A stretch of 64,000 nucleotides of DNA from Nitrospirota bacterium (GTDB lineage: Bacteria > Nitrospirota > Leptospirillia > Leptospirillales > Leptospirillaceae). Made by a program: the position numbers and the translations under genes. Under the pieces are notes generated by a model that worked only from the letters and a program-made list of their open reading frames with translations, was not told the origin of the DNA and searched no databases. Below are positions 46,760 through 56,588 of the stretch, piece by piece; within the stretch, counting starts at the first letter, position 1; every line of letters starts with the position of its first letter. Location of the stretch: the NCBI GenBank assembly GCA_021810805.1, contig JAJZHW010000004.1:1-64000 (forward strand), given 5' to 3'.

Positions 46760-47677
46760 TCAGGGATGGGAGAGAGAGAGGGTGGATTGATATTTTGGCA
46801 CAATGACCAATTTCTCCGAGTCTATTTTTTCCGAGAACCACCGAGTCAGCTCGGATTTTCGAGACCGCTCCTGAAGAGTTCTTTCGATCTTTTTCCGGAC
46901 CTCCCGGAAGGGCGGTGTCCGGGGGGGGATGATCTTGACGAGCTTCAAAATGTGATACCCGTAGGGGGATGAGAGGAGCTGACTGAGCTCCCCCGGCTTC
47001 ATCGAAAAGGCCACGGAGAAAAGGGCCGGCATCTCTCCAAGGGAGAAAGGGGGAAGAAGTCCTCCCTCGGCGCTCTCGGGAGAGAGGGATTTTACTTTGG
47101 CCAGCGCCGAGAATGAGCTCCCTGCCGTGAGTGCGGCAAGAATGGCCTTCCCTTCATCCTCCGAGCGAACAACAATGTCCCGAACAAGAGCGCGCTCGGG
47201 AAGGGCAAAGTGATCCTTCTCCCGATTGTATTCTGCGAGGGCCATTTTGCGGGAGATCTCAGGTGTGTGAGCGATAAGTTCCGCGGTCTTGAGAAGGAGA
47301 AGCTTTCTCCTCACCAAGTCGTCGGAAAGGACCGGGGGACCTCCGCCCTCTGGGGCGGAAAGGCCCATGATCCTCTTTGTCTCATCCTGGACCTCTTCCG
47401 GGGTGACGGTCACCCCCCTCTTGTCGGCAGCCTCGAGGAGAAGACGGTCATAGAGGGTCTCCTCGAAGACCGTCTTTGCAAGGGCGGGAGGCCAGCTTTC
47501 GAAAGAACGATCTGAGACCTTTCCCAGCCCCATGAACCGGGCGGTGTCCCGCAGGTCGGCGACGGTGACAGGTTTCCCGGCGAGGGTGGCGACGGCCCCC
47601 TCCGCGGAGGGGCTCTTCGGGTGGCAGGAGGTGAGAAGGGTCAGAAAGAGAAAGGCCAGCCCGGTCCGTCGTGTCAT
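46760..47677 (-). CDS. PpiC/parvulin-type peptidyl-prolyl isomerase lipoprotein
   Basis: LLTSCHP lipobox; ALVRDIVVRSEDEGKAILAAL...SFSALAKVKSLSPESAEGGLLPPFSLGEMP. Confidence 0.82.
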   Translation of the reverse strand: MTRRTGLAFLFLTLLTSCHPKSPSAEGAVATLAGKPVTVADLRDTARFMGLGKVSDRSFESWPPALAKTVFEETLYDRLLLEAADKRGVTVTPEEVQDETKRIMGLSAPEGGGPPVLSDDLVRRKLLLLKTAELIAHTPEISRKMALAEYNREKDHFALPERALVRDIVVRSEDEGKAILAALTAGSSFSALAKVKSLSPESAEGGLLPPFSLGEMPALFSVAFSMKPGELSQLLSSPYGYHILKLVKIIPPRTPPFREVRKKIERTLQERSRKSELTRWFSEKIDSEKLVIVPKYQSTLSLSHP

Positions 47678-48561
47678 TTCTTGGCGGTAGATGTCGCTCC
47701 CATCAGCTCGCCCAGGCTCTTCTGGTTGATCGTGATCTTGGTCTTGGCCCGAAGGGAGTTGAGATATTTTTGGTAGAGATCCTGCTTCATCCGCGAGGTC
47801 AGGTATTGGGTGATCCCGGCCTTGGCCTGATCGAAGGAGAGAAGAGTGCCTGAGACCTGTTTGTCAATCTTGAAGTAGTGGATCCCGTCCTTGAGGGCGA
47901 TGGGTCCGGTCACCTTTCCGGCAGGAACGCCAAAAAAGAACTTGGCAAACTGTGGCGGCACGGTGCCTTCAAAGATCTTTCCCACCGGTCCCCCCTTGAA
48001 TTTTTTCACCGCCCGGGAAAAGCCCCCTTTTCGGTGGAGGGTCGAGACGACACGGTCGGCGGTCTTCTGATCGGGCAGGATGAGTTGGCGAACCTCGACA
48101 TAGCCGGGCTGTTTGATCTCCTGACGATGCTTGTCGAAGTAGGTCTTCACGTCGGCATCGGTCACCTTGACCTTGTCGTCGACCTGGCTTTTGACGAGCG
48201 CCTGCCTGAGAATGCGGTTCCTGTCGTCTTCGATTTTTTTCCGGATGTCGGGACGGTTGGCGAGCCCTTCTTGCTCGGCCGCTTCGGAAATCAGTGTATT
48301 GTCGATCAGGCGGTTCAGCACGTCGCTGGGGACCGAGGCCGGGGCAGAGGCGGGAAGGTTCATCGACTTGATCGAGCTCTGGAGGGACTCCTTTGAAATC
48401 TCCCGTGTCCCCACCTTGGCCACGACGTTGTCGGGAAGGGTCTGGTGACATCCGGCCGACAAGGCAAGGGTGGTCAGAAGTGCCAGCGGGAGAGCTTTGC
48501 TCCGGACGCCAGAGGGAGAAAGCAAGAATGAGACGGAGCCGAATACAGGACGAGAATTCAA
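47674..48561 (-). CDS. PpiC/parvulin-type peptidyl-prolyl isomerase lipoprotein
   Basis: LALSAGCHQ lipobox; YVEVRQLILPDQKTADRVVSTLHRKGGFSRAVKKF; KVTGPIALKDGIHYFKI. Confidence 0.82.
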   Translation of the reverse strand: MNSRPVFGSVSFLLSPSGVRSKALPLALLTTLALSAGCHQTLPDNVVAKVGTREISKESLQSSIKSMNLPASAPASVPSDVLNRLIDNTLISEAAEQEGLANRPDIRKKIEDDRNRILRQALVKSQVDDKVKVTDADVKTYFDKHRQEIKQPGYVEVRQLILPDQKTADRVVSTLHRKGGFSRAVKKFKGGPVGKIFEGTVPPQFAKFFFGVPAGKVTGPIALKDGIHYFKIDKQVSGTLLSFDQAKAGITQYLTSRMKQDLYQKYLNSLRAKTKITINQKSLGELMGATSTAKK

Positions 48562-48704
48562 TGAAGCCTCCTTACATTGTTGTGACGGCCGGGGCAGTGG
48601 GGTTTTGCCGCCGATTTTCCATAGGACTCGCCCTTTTCCTTGTCGTCCCCGACAGGGCCCGACAGGGAAGGGTGGCTGGCGAACAGGGGTTTCTGATCCG
48701 GACT

Positions 48705-51700
48705 TTATCGTTTCTCCTCCGGCCGGGCCGGTGGGGCTAATGGAGGAAGACGTTTGAGGTCTTCAAGAAGGAGAAGCGGAAGGGTCCGGAGAATTTTCCA
48801 GGAGCCGTCGGCCTGGAAGGAGAGGCGATCTCCGAAAAGGTCGAGGGCCGGCCCGACGATCTCTTTGGGAAGGGCCCCCTGGCGTTGCTTCATCAGAATG
48901 TCCCGATCGCGGATGATGACCTCCGAAAATCCGGTTCGGGTCGCCAGGATCCGGATTCTGGCTCCGGTCAGCAGGGCCCGAGCCTCTCGGGGAAGGGGGC
49001 CGAAGCGATCAATCAACTCCTCCTCAATGCGGACAACATCATCCATCTTACCAGCATGAGCGAGGCGTCTGTAAAAGTCAATTCTTTCAGAGGGATGTTC
49101 GATATAGTCTTCGGGGATCCGGGCCTCCGTTTTCCATTCGACACGGGCCGGCTCTTCTCCCGGGGGTGGGGGAGTTTCCGAGGAAATGGCCGCCACGGCC
49201 TCCTCAACCATTTCAAGGTAGAGGTCGAGTCCTACCATGGCGACCTGCCCTGTCTGCTGGTGGCCCAAAAGGCTTCCGGCTCCCCGAATCTCAAGGTCCC
49301 GCATGGCGATCTGATAGCCCGCCCCCAGCTCCGAGTGGGCCGTCAGGGTATGGAGCCTCTTTTTGGCCACATCTCCCAGAGCCTCCTCGGCAGGGGTCAT
49401 GAAGTAGGCGTAGGCCTGCTGGCCTCCGCGTCCCACCCGCCCCCGGAGCTGGTAGAGCTCGGCAATGCCGAACATGTCGGCACGGTTGATCACGATGGTG
49501 TTGGCATAGGGGATGTCGAGGCCCGATTCGACGATAGTGGTGGAGACCAGGATCCGGCTCTCACGGCGAAGGAATTTTCCCATGACCGCCTCGATCTCTT
49601 CCTCCCCCATCTGTCCGTGGGCGTAGGCGACCCCCGCCTCGGGAAAGAGTGTGGCGAGATAGCGGGCCCAGCGGGCAATGGAGGAGACCCTGTTGTGGAT
49701 GAAAAAAACCTGTCCTTCCCGGGCCAGCTCCCGGTCGATGATCTCCCGGATGCGTTCCCGGTCGAAGCGGATGATGGCTGTTTTTATGGCCTTGCGTCCC
49801 TGGGGTGGGGTCATGATGAAGCTGATCCCTTTGAGTCCCGACATGGCCATCTGGAGAGTCCGGGGGATGGGGGTGGCCGAGAGGGTCAGTCGGTCGACAT
49901 TCGGAAATCGGGCGGCGAGGTTTTCTTTCTGTCGGACCCCGAAGCGCTGCTCTTCGTCGATGACAAGCAGCCCCAGATCGCGAAACTCGACGGCCGAGGA
50001 GAGAAGGGCCGTTGTCCCGACCACGATGTCGGTTTCTCCTTTGCGGAGCCTTTCCCGGACAAGTTTCTGCTCCGAGGAGGAGACCATTCGGGAGAGGCTT
50101 TCAATCCTGACCGGAAATCCGGCAAAACGGTTCTTGAAGGTCTCGTGGTGCTGGAGAGCCAGAAGGGTTGTGGGAACGAGGACTGCCACCTGCTTTCCGT
50201 CGGCTACGGCCCGGATTGCCGCCCGCATGGCGACTTCGGTCTTTCCGAATCCCACATCTCCCAGAATGAGGCGGTCCATGGGCGTCGGATTTTCCATGTC
50301 GGAAAGAACTGACTGAATGGCCTCTTCCTGGTCGGGGGTGAGATCGTAGGGAAAGGACTGGTCGAATTCCCGGGTCAGGATTGATTCGGGGGAGAAGGCA
50401 AACCCTTCGGCCGTCTTTCGTTTGGCATAGAGCATGACCAGATCGGCCGAGATTTTCTCGACCTGCCTCCGAACTCGGGATTTCGTCTGGGCCCAGGACT
50501 TTCCTCCAAGACGATCGATCCGGGGAGTCGATCCTTCCGGGCCCTGGTAAGGAAGAAGCTGGTCCATCTGCTCCACCGAAAGATAGAAGCGGTCGCCTCC
50601 AAGATATTCGATGACGGCAAACTCTCCCCGGGTCGTCCCCACCGAGACCTCCTGGAGGCCGCGGTAGCGTCCGATTCCCTGGTGAAGATGGACGACATAA
50701 TCTCCGTCGGTAAAGGTGGGCCGATCCCGTCGATAGACCTGGGTGCTGGTGGAGAAGGAGCGAAAAGGAGGGCGGGACACCGGCTTTTTGAAGAGCCAGG
50801 TGTCGGAAAGGATTAGAAGATTGTCGAGGGGAAGTTCAAAGGCCTCTTCCACGTCTCCCGGCAACAGGGTGACGGGCATCCGGCCCTCTCCCGCGGAGAG
50901 AGGATCGAAGGAGGTGATATAGGGGATCTCGGCCGCCTCAAGAATGTCGCCGATCCGGCTCAGCTGTCCGCGGGTGCGGCAAAAGATGACCGTTCGACAT
51001 CCCGGCGGCTGACGTTCAATCTCGGAGATGAAGGAGACTTGGCGATCGATCCGGTCGGAGGGAACGGGCCCCAGTAATGGAGGAAGACCTTGCGGGGCCT
51101 TTTCCGTGACGGTAAGACAGGGAACAATCTCTTCCCATTCCTTCCGGGACCTTGGCAAAAAGAAGGCCTTGTCGGGGGAGGGAAGAAAGGCTTTTTCCTC
51201 CGGCGACAGTCCCTTCCATCCTTCTTCAATCCGGGTGATCCAGTCGGAACTTCTCGCCAGGACGGCGTCCCAGTCGTCCACCAAGATCATAATGTCCGGT
51301 CGGCTAAGCACGGGAGCTGCCGTCTCGGGAAAGAGCGACGGAAGAAACCGCTCGATGCCGGGAGGAAAAGGAAGGGAGAGGTGGCGGTCCAGCCACTCCC
51401 GGGCCGGGGCCTCGAGAGTCGAAGATGCCGGGGTGATCCATTCGTGGCTGGGAAGAAGGTCGACCGAGGCCACGGGCTCCACAGAGCGCTGGGTGTTGGG
51501 GTCGAAGGAGCGGATAGAGCGGATCTCCAGATCGTCCCATTCCAGACGCACCGGACGGCGGCGATCGGTGGAGTAGAGGTCGATCAGGGCCCCCCGCACC
51601 GAAAACTCTCCGGGCGCCGTCACCTGGGGAACACGGACATACCCCTGGGCCAGAAGGGTTTCAACGACTGATTGGGGATCTTCTTCCATGCCCGTCTGGA

Positions 51701-52139
51701 GGGTGCGGCGAACCGAGGTCAGAAGGGGAGGGGAGAGGGTTCTTCGGAGAACGGCGGCGACGGGAGAGACGACCACATCGGGTGGGGCCGAAGAGGCAAG
51801 GCGGTCGAGGGCATGGATCCGCTCTGCCCGGATAAAGTCGGCGGGGCTCTCCCGTTCGTAGGGAAGGACCTCCTCTTCGGGAAAGAGGAGCACATCGGGT
51901 TCCAGGTCCAGAAGGAGCGGGGCGGAACGGATTTCTTCCACGAGGCGGAGGGCCCGCTCGGGAGTGGAAGTCAGCACCCAGAAGATCTCCTTCCGCCCCG
52001 TCCGGCGAAGAAGTCCGGGAAGAAGGGCAAATCCTTCCCGGGCGATGCCGGGGATTTCCTGGGAGACGGCGCGCTCGTCTGGAGAGGAATGTGTTTTAAG
52101 AAAGGCCTCGAGAGTTCGCCAAACGGGAGAGGAATTCAC
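48705..52139 (-). CDS. mfd: Transcription-repair coupling factor Mfd
   Basis: LGDVGFGKTEVAMRAA, DEEQRFGVRQKENL, UvrB-homology N-terminus; GTG start at 52139 assumed. Confidence 0.95.
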   Translation of the reverse strand: MNSSPVWRTLEAFLKTHSSPDERAVSQEIPGIAREGFALLPGLLRRTGRKEIFWVLTSTPERALRLVEEIRSAPLLLDLEPDVLLFPEEEVLPYERESPADFIRAERIHALDRLASSAPPDVVVSPVAAVLRRTLSPPLLTSVRRTLQTGMEEDPQSVVETLLAQGYVRVPQVTAPGEFSVRGALIDLYSTDRRRPVRLEWDDLEIRSIRSFDPNTQRSVEPVASVDLLPSHEWITPASSTLEAPAREWLDRHLSLPFPPGIERFLPSLFPETAAPVLSRPDIMILVDDWDAVLARSSDWITRIEEGWKGLSPEEKAFLPSPDKAFFLPRSRKEWEEIVPCLTVTEKAPQGLPPLLGPVPSDRIDRQVSFISEIERQPPGCRTVIFCRTRGQLSRIGDILEAAEIPYITSFDPLSAGEGRMPVTLLPGDVEEAFELPLDNLLILSDTWLFKKPVSRPPFRSFSTSTQVYRRDRPTFTDGDYVVHLHQGIGRYRGLQEVSVGTTRGEFAVIEYLGGDRFYLSVEQMDQLLPYQGPEGSTPRIDRLGGKSWAQTKSRVRRQVEKISADLVMLYAKRKTAEGFAFSPESILTREFDQSFPYDLTPDQEEAIQSVLSDMENPTPMDRLILGDVGFGKTEVAMRAAIRAVADGKQVAVLVPTTLLALQHHETFKNRFAGFPVRIESLSRMVSSSEQKLVRERLRKGETDIVVGTTALLSSAVEFRDLGLLVIDEEQRFGVRQKENLAARFPNVDRLTLSATPIPRTLQMAMSGLKGISFIMTPPQGRKAIKTAIIRFDRERIREIIDRELAREGQVFFIHNRVSSIARWARYLATLFPEAGVAYAHGQMGEEEIEAVMGKFLRRESRILVSTTIVESGLDIPYANTIVINRADMFGIAELYQLRGRVGRGGQQAYAYFMTPAEEALGDVAKKRLHTLTAHSELGAGYQIAMRDLEIRGAGSLLGHQQTGQVAMVGLDLYLEMVEEAVAAISSETPPPPGEEPARVEWKTEARIPEDYIEHPSERIDFYRRLAHAGKMDDVVRIEEELIDRFGPLPREARALLTGARIRILATRTGFSEVIIRDRDILMKQRQGALPKEIVGPALDLFGDRLSFQADGSWKILRTLPLLLLEDLKRLPPLAPPARPEEKR

Positions 52140-52146
52140 AGAGGGG

Positions 52147-52686
52147 TCAGCCTTGGGGAGAGGTGTAACGGGAGAGAATTCGGTCGATGAGTCCGGTGGT
52201 GGAGGAGTCCGGCACCAGGGGAATGGAGCGGACGATGCCCTGCCTTGCCAGCACCAGGTCACTTCCCACAATCTTCTCCACTGGCCAGTCGCCTCCCTTG
52301 ACAAGAACGTCGGGCAGGATCTGCTCGATCAGTGTCCGGGGGGTCTCTTCGTCGAAGAAGGTCACATAGGAAACACATTCGAGGCCTGCCATGACAATGG
52401 CCCGGTTGGCTTCGGGAACGATGGGGCGGTTGGGGCCCTTCAGGGTGGAGACGGATCTGTCGGTGTTGAGGGCGACGACAAGAATGTCTCCCAGGGCCCG
52501 GGCCTTCTCGAGAACCTCGATATGGCCGGCGTGGAGAAGGTCGAAGCAGCCGTTGGTGAAGACGACCCGCTCTCCCTTGGCCCGCCGGGGGGAAAGGGAG
52601 CGAAGAAGATCGTCCACCGGCAAGATCTTGGATCGGGTTCCGGCGAAGGGGAAAGATGACTCGCATGGCTGAGAGGAGGACCTCAT
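52147..52686 (-). CDS. D-glycero-beta-D-manno-heptose-1-phosphate adenylyltransferase (RfaE2/HldE C-terminal type)
   Basis: VFTNGCFDLLHAGHIEVLEKARALGDILVVALNTDRSVSTLKGPNRPI. Confidence 0.9.
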   Translation of the reverse strand: MRSSSQPCESSFPFAGTRSKILPVDDLLRSLSPRRAKGERVVFTNGCFDLLHAGHIEVLEKARALGDILVVALNTDRSVSTLKGPNRPIVPEANRAIVMAGLECVSYVTFFDEETPRTLIEQILPDVLVKGGDWPVEKIVGSDLVLARQGIVRSIPLVPDSSTTGLIDRILSRYTSPQG

Positions 52687-52703
52687 GGTGAAAGGGCTCC
52701 CCC

Positions 52704-53297
52704 CTAGTTTCCGGAGGAGAAAAGAATCTCCTCCACCATCTCGCACAGGGCGTGTCCCAGGGTGATGTGGGTCTCCTGGATCCGCGGGGTCAACGGGGAG
52801 GGAACGATGAAGGGAATCTCAACGAGATTCTTCATCCGTCCGCCCGATCCGCCTCCGAAGCCGATGGTCCGGATTCCGATCTCCCGGGCCTTTTCCAGAG
52901 CCAGAAGAACATTTTTCGAGTTTCCGCTGGTACTCAGCCCGATGGCCAGATCCCCCGGACGCCCGTAGGCCTCCATTTCCCTGGCGAAGACGAATTCATA
53001 TCCGTAGTCGTTTCCGATGCTGGTCAGTGTCGGCATTCCGGTTCCCAGGGCAATGGCGGGAAGGGCGGAGCGGTTTTTGTAGAAACGGCTGACAAGCTCC
53101 CCGGCAATGTGGGCGGCATCGGAAGAGGAGCCGCCGTTGCCGAAGATGAGGAGCTTCCCGCCTCGTTCAAAGGTTTCCACAATGAGCCGGGTGGCCTTCT
53201 CCATCAGGGGAAGGGAGGTGCGAAGGAATTCCTCCTTGGTCCGGATGCTGTCACGAAAGACCGCCTCGAGGCGGGAGGAGAGGGTTTTGGTGTCCAT
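52704..53297 (-). CDS. gmhA: Phosphoheptose isomerase GmhA
   Basis: GGKLLIFGNGGSSSDAAHIAGELVSRF; SIS-domain motif LAIGLSTSGNSKNVLLAL. Confidence 0.92.
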   Translation of the reverse strand: MDTKTLSSRLEAVFRDSIRTKEEFLRTSLPLMEKATRLIVETFERGGKLLIFGNGGSSSDAAHIAGELVSRFYKNRSALPAIALGTGMPTLTSIGNDYGYEFVFAREMEAYGRPGDLAIGLSTSGNSKNVLLALEKAREIGIRTIGFGGGSGGRMKNLVEIPFIVPSPLTPRIQETHITLGHALCEMVEEILFSSGN

Positions 53298-53326
53298 GGC
53301 GAAAAAGAACTCCTTGATAGGGGGAA

Positions 53327-54670
53327 TCAGGCCTTTGCGCGCGTTTTCTCCAGGGCTCGGCGGAAACGTGCCGCAGCTTCGCCAACAACCCGGTCGTCGT
53401 GGCAGGTGGAGAGAAAGAGAGCTTCGAACTGGGAGGGGGGGAGAAGAAGTCCCTCGTTTCTGGCCTCCTGGTGGAAAATGGAGAAGAGCCGAACGTCGGA
53501 GTGCTCGGCTGAAGCAAGATCGGTAACTTTTTTGTCGGAGAAGAAGAGGGTCATCATCGAGCCCATCCGGTTGATCTGCAGGGGGAGTCCCACCTGCTGG
53601 GCAGACCGGGAAATCTCCTCCGCCAGGATGCGGGCCTTTTCTTCGAGGAGGGAGTAAAGGGCCGGAGTCCGGAGCCGGGTCAGTGTGGCGAGTCCTGCGG
53701 CCATGGCCACGGGGTTTCCCGAAAGGGTTCCGGCCTGATAAACCGGTCCCTCCGGGGCGATCATCTTCATGATGTCTTCCCGGCCTCCATAGGCCCCCAC
53801 CGGCATCCCTCCTCCAATGATCTTGCCCAGAAGAGTGAGATCCGGTTCCATTCCGAAGAGGACCTGGGCCGCGCCGTAGGTGAGGCGGAAGCCGGTGATC
53901 ACTTCGTCCGCAATGAGAAGGGCCCCATTTTCCTGGGTCACGTCCCGGGCAGCCATGAGGAATTCCTCGTCGGGAAGAACGACCCCCATGTTTCCGGCCA
54001 CCGGCTCGAGAATGAGGGCGGCGATCGTCTTGCCTTCCCGACGGAAAAAGTCGCGGAGAGCCTCCGTGTCGTTGTAGGCAAGAACGATGGTGTCGTGGAC
54101 CACGGCCTCGGGGACGCCGGCCGAGGTGGGGATCCCGAAGGTGGCTCCCCCGGACCCGGCCTTGACCAGAAGCGCATCGGAGTGGCCATGGTAGCCTCCG
54201 GCAAACTTGACGATACGCGTCCGTCCGGTAAAGGCACGGGCAAGGCGCAGGGCGCTCATGGCGGCCTCGGTTCCGGAATTCACGAATCGCACCCGATCGA
54301 GCCCGGGAATGGCACGGGTGACGGCTTCGCCCAGCAGAATCTCCGGCTCGGAAAGCGCTCCGAAGGAGAGCCCTCGCGAGGCGGTGTCCGTGATGGCAGC
54401 CAGCACATCGGGATCGGCGTGTCCAAGGATGAGGGGGCCAAAGGAGAGAACGAAGTCGATGTATTCCCGGCCGTCAAGATCGGTTACATAAGCTCCGGAA
54501 CCCTTCCGGATGACTACAGGATGTCCGCCCACCGCCTTGTAGGCGCGAACGGGGCTGCTCACACCCCCGGGAAAAATGGCACACGCTTTTTTATAGCCTT
54601 CTTCAGAGTTCAAGAGATGCTCCTGTGTTTGTATCCCCGTTTTTGCCGAACCACCCAATGTCCCGTGCAA
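53327..54670 (-). CDS. hemL: Glutamate-1-semialdehyde 2,1-aminomutase
   Basis: FPGGVSSPVRAYKAVGGHPVVIRKGSGAYVTDLDGREYIDFVLSFGPLILGHADP; LLGKIIGGGMPVGAYGG. Confidence 0.95.
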   Translation of the reverse strand: MHGTLGGSAKTGIQTQEHLLNSEEGYKKACAIFPGGVSSPVRAYKAVGGHPVVIRKGSGAYVTDLDGREYIDFVLSFGPLILGHADPDVLAAITDTASRGLSFGALSEPEILLGEAVTRAIPGLDRVRFVNSGTEAAMSALRLARAFTGRTRIVKFAGGYHGHSDALLVKAGSGGATFGIPTSAGVPEAVVHDTIVLAYNDTEALRDFFRREGKTIAALILEPVAGNMGVVLPDEEFLMAARDVTQENGALLIADEVITGFRLTYGAAQVLFGMEPDLTLLGKIIGGGMPVGAYGGREDIMKMIAPEGPVYQAGTLSGNPVAMAAGLATLTRLRTPALYSLLEEKARILAEEISRSAQQVGLPLQINRMGSMMTLFFSDKKVTDLASAEHSDVRLFSIFHQEARNEGLLLPPSQFEALFLSTCHDDRVVGEAAARFRRALEKTRAKA

Positions 54671-54796
54671 TGTCCCAAAAGTTTCTTCGATCGGGAAGAC
54701 TTTTTCCTGTTATTTTATCTGAATTTCTCATTATAGCAGATTTTTTGTCGATCGAAAAGGGCGTGTGGGGCTCGTTTATCGGTCAGGAACGTGTGC

Positions 54797-55651
54797 TCAG
54801 TACCCCGATCCGGTCCCTTGGGAGGATTGAAGGGTCTTGGCCACGGCGAGCCCCAAAAAGACCAGTGAGACCAAGCTCGGAACGAGGGCTCGGAGAGGGG
54901 CCGGCAACGCGGGACGAACGGTGAGGATCCGTTGGGTGAGGCTTCCAAAGAGGAGGGCGAGGTAGAGGGCTCCAATGACATAAAAGGAGATGTCCACATA
55001 CTCCCGGCCGACCAGCAGGAGCCCCCCCAGGGCGATTCCTGGCTCAGCTCCCCGCAGGGGAATCCGCCCGGGGGGGGACAGAAGCATGGCGAGCCAGACG
55101 GCGGAGAGTCCTCCCGCGAGCTGTCCAAGAAGAAGGCTCCCGGAGAGGGGGGAGAGGGCGCCAAGGGTGGCCGTTGTCAAAAAAATGGGGGCGAGAGCGG
55201 GACGAGCCAGTCCCGAATTCGTGGAGCGAACGGGGAGGATCTGGGCCAGGAGCCAGAGTCCAATGATTTCGGCGAGGAGAAGACTTCCGGATGACGGATG
55301 GCGCCGAAGGAGGGGAAAGAGGAGGATCAGGGAGGAGATGACAAGGGTCAGGCTCTCCGGAATCCAGGGGGAGTGTCGTTTCAAAAGCCATCGAAAGGCG
55401 AATGAGAGGAGAGCCAGAGCCGGAATCCAGTCCATTGGACGAGAGGGGTTGGCCAGATGAAGGATCGAAGGTCTGTCAAAGAGAAAAAATGCCAGAAAGA
55501 TTCCTGAAAGCACGATGAGGTCGCCGGTCAGTGGCCAGGAATTGGACCGAGAAAAGCGGGAGGAAAGCCAGAGCAGGAGGAGTGTTGAAAAAAAGGGAAA
55601 AAAGGCTGGTCGCATGAGGTCGACGGCGGGCCAAATTGATAGGGTGTCCAT
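54797..55651 (-). CDS. Polytopic membrane protein of unknown function
   Basis: 285-aa ORF with many hydrophobic segments. Confidence 0.6.
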   Translation of the reverse strand: MDTLSIWPAVDLMRPAFFPFFSTLLLLWLSSRFSRSNSWPLTGDLIVLSGIFLAFFLFDRPSILHLANPSRPMDWIPALALLSFAFRWLLKRHSPWIPESLTLVISSLILLFPLLRRHPSSGSLLLAEIIGLWLLAQILPVRSTNSGLARPALAPIFLTTATLGALSPLSGSLLLGQLAGGLSAVWLAMLLSPPGRIPLRGAEPGIALGGLLLVGREYVDISFYVIGALYLALLFGSLTQRILTVRPALPAPLRALVPSLVSLVFLGLAVAKTLQSSQGTGSGY

Positions 55652-55694
55652 CAGGGGGTCCCCAGGAAAAGGAAGATCGGGATTTAATAAAAAA

Positions 55695-55719
55695 GGCAGG
55701 GACGGTCATCGCCCCTGCC
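55695..55719 (-). terminator. Rho-independent terminator of yceI-like gene
   Basis: GGCAGGG/CCCTGCC hairpin followed on the minus strand by TTTTTTATTA. Confidence 0.8.
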
Positions 55720-55728
55720 GTAAAGAGC

Positions 55729-56382
55729 TCAGTTATTTGTTCGGATTCCTTCGACGCTGATATAGAGATGAATCGTGTCGCCGATCATGCCGGGATAGGT
55801 GGTGACTCCGAAGTCGCTGCGCTTGATGGTTCCCTCGGCATCATAGCCGGAGAGGTAGCCACCCCAAGGCTTGGGAAGGGCCGAGACCAGTCCCGCTCCC
55901 ACCTCGTGGATTTTGAGGCGCACCGTCCGGGTCTTTCCATGAAGCGTCAGCTTGCCGGTCAGAATCCCCGTCTTTTTCCCGGTTTTTTTGTAGGAATGGG
56001 AGACAAAGCGGAGGGTGGGGAAGGTTTTGGCGTCGAGGAAGTCAGGCCCACGAAGGTCCTTGTCTCTCATGGCGTGGTTGGTGTCGATACTGTTCGCAGC
56101 AATCTTGATGTCCACATCGGTCTTGTCCTTCGACAGGAGGTAGTGCCCGGAGACCTTGTCGAATCGGCCGACAGCCGTTGCGACGCCGGCATGGCCAACA
56201 GTAAAGGTGACAGAGGTGTGGTCAGGGTCGATCCTGTAGAGGCCTGACGGGTCGCCAGTCGCGGTTTTGTAGGAGTCCGCATGGGAAAGAGTTGGGGCAA
56301 GAAAACCTGCAGAAAGGAGAACGAGTGAAAGGGCCGGGGCAAGAAGGCGCCGCCGGGTTTGGAAAAGAATTGTCCGAGACAT
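55729..56382 (-). CDS. YceI family exported protein
   Basis: YRIDPDHTSVTFTVGHAGVATAVGRFDKVSGHY; signal peptide; start at internal ATG. Confidence 0.88.
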   Translation of the reverse strand: MSRTILFQTRRRLLAPALSLVLLSAGFLAPTLSHADSYKTATGDPSGLYRIDPDHTSVTFTVGHAGVATAVGRFDKVSGHYLLSKDKTDVDIKIAANSIDTNHAMRDKDLRGPDFLDAKTFPTLRFVSHSYKKTGKKTGILTGKLTLHGKTRTVRLKIHEVGAGLVSALPKPWGGYLSGYDAEGTIKRSDFGVTTYPGMIGDTIHLYISVEGIRTNN

Positions 56383-56588
56383 GGATGCTCCTAGGGTGAG
56401 AGTGTTTGGAATTCGAAGGACGCGAGATCTTTTTTTAATTTCGTCCATTTTCATAAAGCTTAAAGTGATTCTACACCAGATATTGTTTTAATGCAAACAT
56501 AATTTCTCCGTTGAAGAGGATTCTCGTTGAGGGATAAGATAGAAACATTCGGGTCAGGATTGTTTGGCGAAAATGGGAGGGGTCCAGC

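Noticed and set aside
48885-50312. 475-aa plus-strand ORF within mfd
   Set aside because: Lies antisense to conserved Mfd helicase motifs; no RBS or family evidence.
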